Assembly: GCA_002779825.1 (NCBI GenBank)
Contig: PEVN01000291.1
Span: forward strand, 1-33,276
Origin: Armatimonadetes bacterium CG06_land_8_20_14_3_00_66_21
GTDB lineage: Bacteria; Armatimonadota; Abditibacteriia; CG2-30-66-41
Reading direction: 5' to 3'
Length of the DNA stretch: 33,276 nt
In this document: in pieces, positions 30,162 to 33,276 of the stretch
Numbering within the stretch: the first letter of the stretch is position 1
Layout of the letters: each line of letters begins with the position of its first letter
The notes under the pieces: generated by a model
Database searches by the model: none
What the model was told of the DNA's origin: nothing
The model's input: only the letters and a program-made list of their open reading frames with translations
Program-made: the position numbers and the translations under genes

Positions 30162-31291
30162 ATGCTGGCGAGAACGTTGAATTACGCGGCCTACCTGCCT
30201 GAAGTATGCCTGGGGCAGCAGGCCAGCGGGATCTCGGGGGTGGTGCGCATGAACAGGGACTCTCTTCTCCGGCGGCGCTTCCTCGGAACGGCGAGCGTGC
30301 TCGCAGTTCTCGTTCTCACTCTTGGCGCCCGTTCCTTCGCCGAAGACGCTCCCCCGCCGCCAGACCCCCAGTCGAGGCGCTGACGGGCTGCGAAGCCTTC
30401 CTGCGGGAACACGGCGGCACGCAGGAGGCCAACCGGGTGCTGATGCTCGTCTCCAGCATTGCCGGGAAGGACCTCAAGGACGACGACCGCGTCCTGGAGT
30501 TCGCCCGGCGCGCGCAGCAGGAGTTCGCCGGCGTCCCCAGCTACTTCGCCTGGGGGCTCGGCTGCGAGGCGGGGCGATTGCTCCAGGCCAAGAAGCCGGA
30601 GGAGGCGGAGAAGCTCCTGCGGCAAGGGATGCAGAAGCTCGGTGCGCCGCTGCTCAACGACCAGTACGGGACCAAGTGCTGGATGACCCTCGCCCAGTCG
30701 CTCCAACAGCAGCAGAAGCTGGACGAAGCGCTCGAAGCGGCCCTGCGGGCAGGGCGCAGCTCAGCGGGTCTTCTCTCGCAAGCCCAGTTCGTCAGACTGC
30801 TCTACACGCTGTATTCGCGTCAAGGGAACTGGGACGGCGCCCTGAGCGCGGCCAAGCTCGGCTTCGTGATGTGCGACATGGAGCAGGCGGAGGTCGACGA
30901 AGCGGTCCAGCGGGTGGTCCGCGCCTTCGCCCGCAAGGGCGACCTCAACGGCGGCCCGCGGTTCCTGGCCGCCCAGAACGACCTCGAGGCGCTCAACCCG
31001 CTCAAAGACGTGCCACTTCCCGACTTCAGCGCCGAGCAGCTCCTGGCCAGCGCCCCCGAGAACAACCGGAAGCTGCGGCTGAACGCCCTGCTCTACGCCG
31101 GCAAGTTCGACGAAGCGCTGACAGTGGCCAAGGACATGGTGATCAAGTCTCCCACCACCGACATGATGCTCGAAGGCATCCGCAGCCTCGCCCGCTGCTT
31201 CAAAGCCAAAGACCTCAGCATCGTCCGCGCCAACCAGTTCCTGGAGTATCACAAGACCGGCAAAGGGGAAGACCCGCTGGCGACGTTCTGA
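30162..31291 (+). CDS. Exported TPR-like protein split by a one-base frameshift
   Basis: The first frame starts at ATG 30162 with a strong AGGAGGG site. It includes an inner ATG at 30249 and encodes SLLRRRFLGTASVLAVLVLT followed by LGARSFAEDAPPPPDP, a signal peptide with a twin-arginine-like RRxFL motif. It ends at 30383. The body (VEALTGCEAFLREHGGTQEA onward, to 31291) is in the -1 frame and holds TPR-like helix pairs: KPEEAEKLLRQGMQKLG, QKLDEALEAALRAG, GNWDGALSAAKLGF, KFDEALTVAKDMV. One extra C in the CCCCC run at 30365-30369 would join them into about 376 residues. A sequencing error, a recent mutation or -1 slippage on CCC could each explain this. The role is unknown. Confidence 0.75.
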
Positions 31292-31432
31292 TTGCAGATT
31301 GGAGATTGCAGATTGCAGATTTGCCCCGGGGCAGCGGGCGGCCCGCCGAGCCGCGACGAACTGCTCGCGGCTCAGATGATCCCGCCATGAAGAGCCGTTC
31401 AGTCTGCAATCTCAAATCCGCAATCTGAAATC
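31290..31432. repeat. GATTGCAG tandem/inverted dispersed repeat
   Basis: The left part (31290-31323) contains tandem GATTGCAGATT units. The right part (31401-31432) reads CAGTCTGCAATCTCAAATCC and onward, roughly its reverse complement. It fills the gap between two genes and ends a few bases before the GAGGAG site of the next gene. A half-copy is at 3796-3815. Confidence 0.7.
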
Positions 31433-31451
31433 CTCCCTGAGGAGCCGTGCC

Positions 31452-33276
31452 GTGACCAGTCATCGATTCTCGGTTCTGCTCGTCGTCCTCGCCACCCCTG
31501 TCTGGGCCTGCTGCCCGAACGGCATGTGGGGCCCGCTCACCTCGCCCGTCGTGAGCTTCACCCGGCAGTACCCCTACGGCGGCATTCTGGGCAATCCCAT
31601 CGAGTTCATGTTCAGCGGGCATGACCTCGACGTGTGCCTGGAGACGGGTTCTCAGGCTGATGATGGCCTTCGGCCGCTGCAGTGGTGGATCAACGATGCC
31701 AACGGGCAGGAAGTGGCGTGGGGAGAGCAGTTCACCTCTCTGTGGGTTCGCGACGCGCTGGGCGGGTGGGATATCGTCTTCAAGTTCTACTGGGACCCGG
31801 CGGCGGCGGGGGACTACACGGTCTACGTTTGGGCCGAGGATAATGCCTACCTGGCGGACGACGACCCCGACGCCTACGCCTCCAAGGCCGTGTACGTGCG
31901 ACCGTTGATCGACCCCGACACCGACGACTACCTCTGCGGCAACTGCGACGACTGCCAGGCCACCATCAAGACCCAGTTCATGCCCGAGACCAACGATGCG
32001 ACGTTCACCTTGCAGATCAAAGACGCCGCCGCCCAGGTCGTGCGCACCCTTGCCGACGAAGTTGCGCAGGACGGCATGCTGAACGGTCAGGGCTGGACCC
32101 ACCGCACCGATACCTGGGACGGCAAGGACGACGCCGGCCAGTTCGTCCCGCCCGGAGTCTACACGGTCTCCGCCCGTTGGACCGTGCCGAGGATGGAGGC
32201 GGAGCCCTACACGTACACCGGCGAGGAGGCGATGACAGTCATCGGCGTCACTGTTGACGTGCCAGACTGCGCCTCCAGTCGAAACGGCACGCTGATCACG
32301 ACCCATCTGGAGCCGGAGGGGCTGACGGGCGACTTCAAGCTGACGATCCAGGGCGCGGGGACCGTAGCCGAAGAGCCCCGTCCGTCAGGGGACTACGAAG
32401 ACCTGTGGCAGGCGACCGTCTCCGCCGGTCAGTATGACGTGGTGGCGGAGTGGACCGTGGGCGGCGTCACGTGCCGGGACACCAAGCAGACGACGGTCCC
32501 GGAGCACTCGGGTTCGGAAGCCTACCTGAAGGTGTTCACCCAGTGGAACGCGAATGAGCACCTGCTGTCCAACGAGAAGTACAGTCCGTTGGGGGGCACC
32601 GTGTATCCCGTGCTGTACGTGCGCGTCGGGGCGCGAGAGCGAATCAAGGCGGGAACGGACACGGTGACTGTCCGGATCACGGACCTCTACGACGACTACT
32701 TCGACGGCACAGACGTGGACCACGACCTCCTCATCGACCTGACCACGCCGGCGGGGTGGGAGGTGCAGGATCCGGACAGCTCTTGGCGCGCGCCCGGTCT
32801 GTCACCTGCCGCCTACGAGAACACCGACTGCGGGTCATCGAAGCTGTTCCGCTACGTGCTGACGTGGAACACGGCGAAGGAGCCGTTGGGCAACAACGGC
32901 GACCACGAGTTGAGCGCCGCAGAGCCACTCCAGTTCCAGGAGTGGGCGCCCGGCGGCCAGTGGATCAACGACTACGAAGCCGGCCCCGAGCCGGTCACGA
33001 CGACGCTGGAGAACCTGCACCTCACCAACGCCACGGCGATGCCCGGCAACATCGACTACTTCAAGTGGGATCCGGACTCCAGCGACAACTCGCTCCAACA
33101 CCCCCACCTTCAGTTCACCATCGCAGACGCCGACCCGCACAAGTACTGCGTGATCGTCAAGTACCGCACCACCATCGGCGAAGGCACGTGGAACTGGGAC
33201 TCCGGATGGTGGTCCAAGCGTCACGTGCTCGGGACCACCATGACGGCCGACATCGACCTCACCGCGCCGGACATGA
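31452..33276 (+). CDS. Large secreted protein with FlgD-like Ig module, 3' end outside window
   Basis: I translated this frame by hand from GTG 31452 to the right edge without a stop (at least 608 residues). GAGGAG lies 7 nt before the GTG. A signal peptide (FSVLLVVLATPVWACC) leads into Ig-like beta domains. Near residues 175-240 CGNCDDCQ is followed by a FlgD-type Ig repeat: FTLQIKDAAAQVVRTLADE, then DTWDGKDDAGQFVPPGVYTV. Such modules often end secreted proteins as C-terminal sorting or structural domains, but here the chain continues with acidic, Trp-rich beta sequence (DHDLLIDLTTPAGWEVQDP). No catalytic motif is seen. It is co-oriented with the TPR-like gene, with a repeat element between them. 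Confidence 0.82.
   Translation, partial: MTSHRFSVLLVVLATPVWACCPNGMWGPLTSPVVSFTRQYPYGGILGNPIEFMFSGHDLDVCLETGSQADDGLRPLQWWINDANGQEVAWGEQFTSLWVRDALGGWDIVFKFYWDPAAAGDYTVYVWAEDNAYLADDDPDAYASKAVYVRPLIDPDTDDYLCGNCDDCQATIKTQFMPETNDATFTLQIKDAAAQVVRTLADEVAQDGMLNGQGWTHRTDTWDGKDDAGQFVPPGVYTVSARWTVPRMEAEPYTYTGEEAMTVIGVTVDVPDCASSRNGTLITTHLEPEGLTGDFKLTIQGAGTVAEEPRPSGDYEDLWQATVSAGQYDVVAEWTVGGVTCRDTKQTTVPEHSGSEAYLKVFTQWNANEHLLSNEKYSPLGGTVYPVLYVRVGARERIKAGTDTVTVRITDLYDDYFDGTDVDHDLLIDLTTPAGWEVQDPDSSWRAPGLSPAAYENTDCGSSKLFRYVLTWNTAKEPLGNNGDHELSAAEPLQFQEWAPGGQWINDYEAGPEPVTTTLENLHLTNATAMPGNIDYFKWDPDSSDNSLQHPHLQFTIADADPHKYCVIVKYRTTIGEGTWNWDSGWWSKRHVLGTTMTADIDLTAPDM

Noticed and set aside
1..33276. tRNA or rRNA genes
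   Set aside because: I looked for GGTTCGAATCC-type T-arms and conserved rRNA segments on both strands and saw none. Isolated GGTTCGA matches lie inside coding genes with no cloverleaf.

Overview
The window is high-GC bacterial DNA. Most of its genes encode secreted proteins with cleavable signal peptides: FG-GAP and PQQ-type propellers, a hydrazine-synthase-alpha-like dihaem cytochrome, a DUF4838 protein, a GH5/GH42-like glycosidase, and a protein with an H-X9-DG type pseudopilin module. They are mixed with several toxin-antitoxin pairs and many short dispersed palindromes. This points to Planctomycetota, Armatimonadota or a related heterotrophic lineage. No rRNA, tRNA or phylogenetic marker is present to decide, and ThyX is the only core-metabolism gene.

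Layout. 1-2.4 kb (minus): a SPASM-domain protein with no radical-SAM cysteine motif, whose 3' end is split by a four-unit 32-bp repeat array, then a secreted STN-like protein running off the left edge. 2.5-3.5 kb: a broken integrase-core transposase carrying two tiny palindromic insertions. 3.8-5.0 kb: FG-GAP protein. 5.4-6.1 kb: DUF433/DUF5615 toxin-antitoxin-like pair. 6.2-7.7 kb (minus): PQQ-like propeller. 7.9-8.1 kb: 153-bp inverted-repeat element. 8.2-9.5 kb: signal-peptidase-like protease fused to a long extracellular region. 9.6-16.4 kb (plus): exported O-methyltransferase, a 923-aa LamG-like protein and the dihaem protein. 16.4-17.0 kb (minus): mazEF. 17.1-19.7 kb (minus): DUF4838 protein. 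19.9-22.2 kb (plus): pseudopilin-module protein. 22.2-27.8 kb (minus): PhyH dioxygenase, ThyX and a giant glycosidase. 28.2-29.9 kb: toxin-antitoxin remnants, a PIN operon and a truncated duplicate of the glycosidase 5' end. 30.2-33.3 kb (plus): a frameshifted TPR-like protein and a partial secreted protein with a FlgD-like module.

The secreted genes mostly look like single-gene transcription units for carbohydrate or surface chemistry, not one pathway. The coupled sets are mazE-mazF, DUF433-DUF5615, thyX-phyH and the PIN operon. The most unusual feature is the density of small palindromic repeats. Several lie inside coding genes, sometimes preserving the frame (DUF4838 linker, the SPASM gene apart from one TAG) and sometimes destroying it (the transposase).

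Two real genes at the window edges (1-575 minus and 31452-33276 plus) are open-ended, and I translated them by hand.
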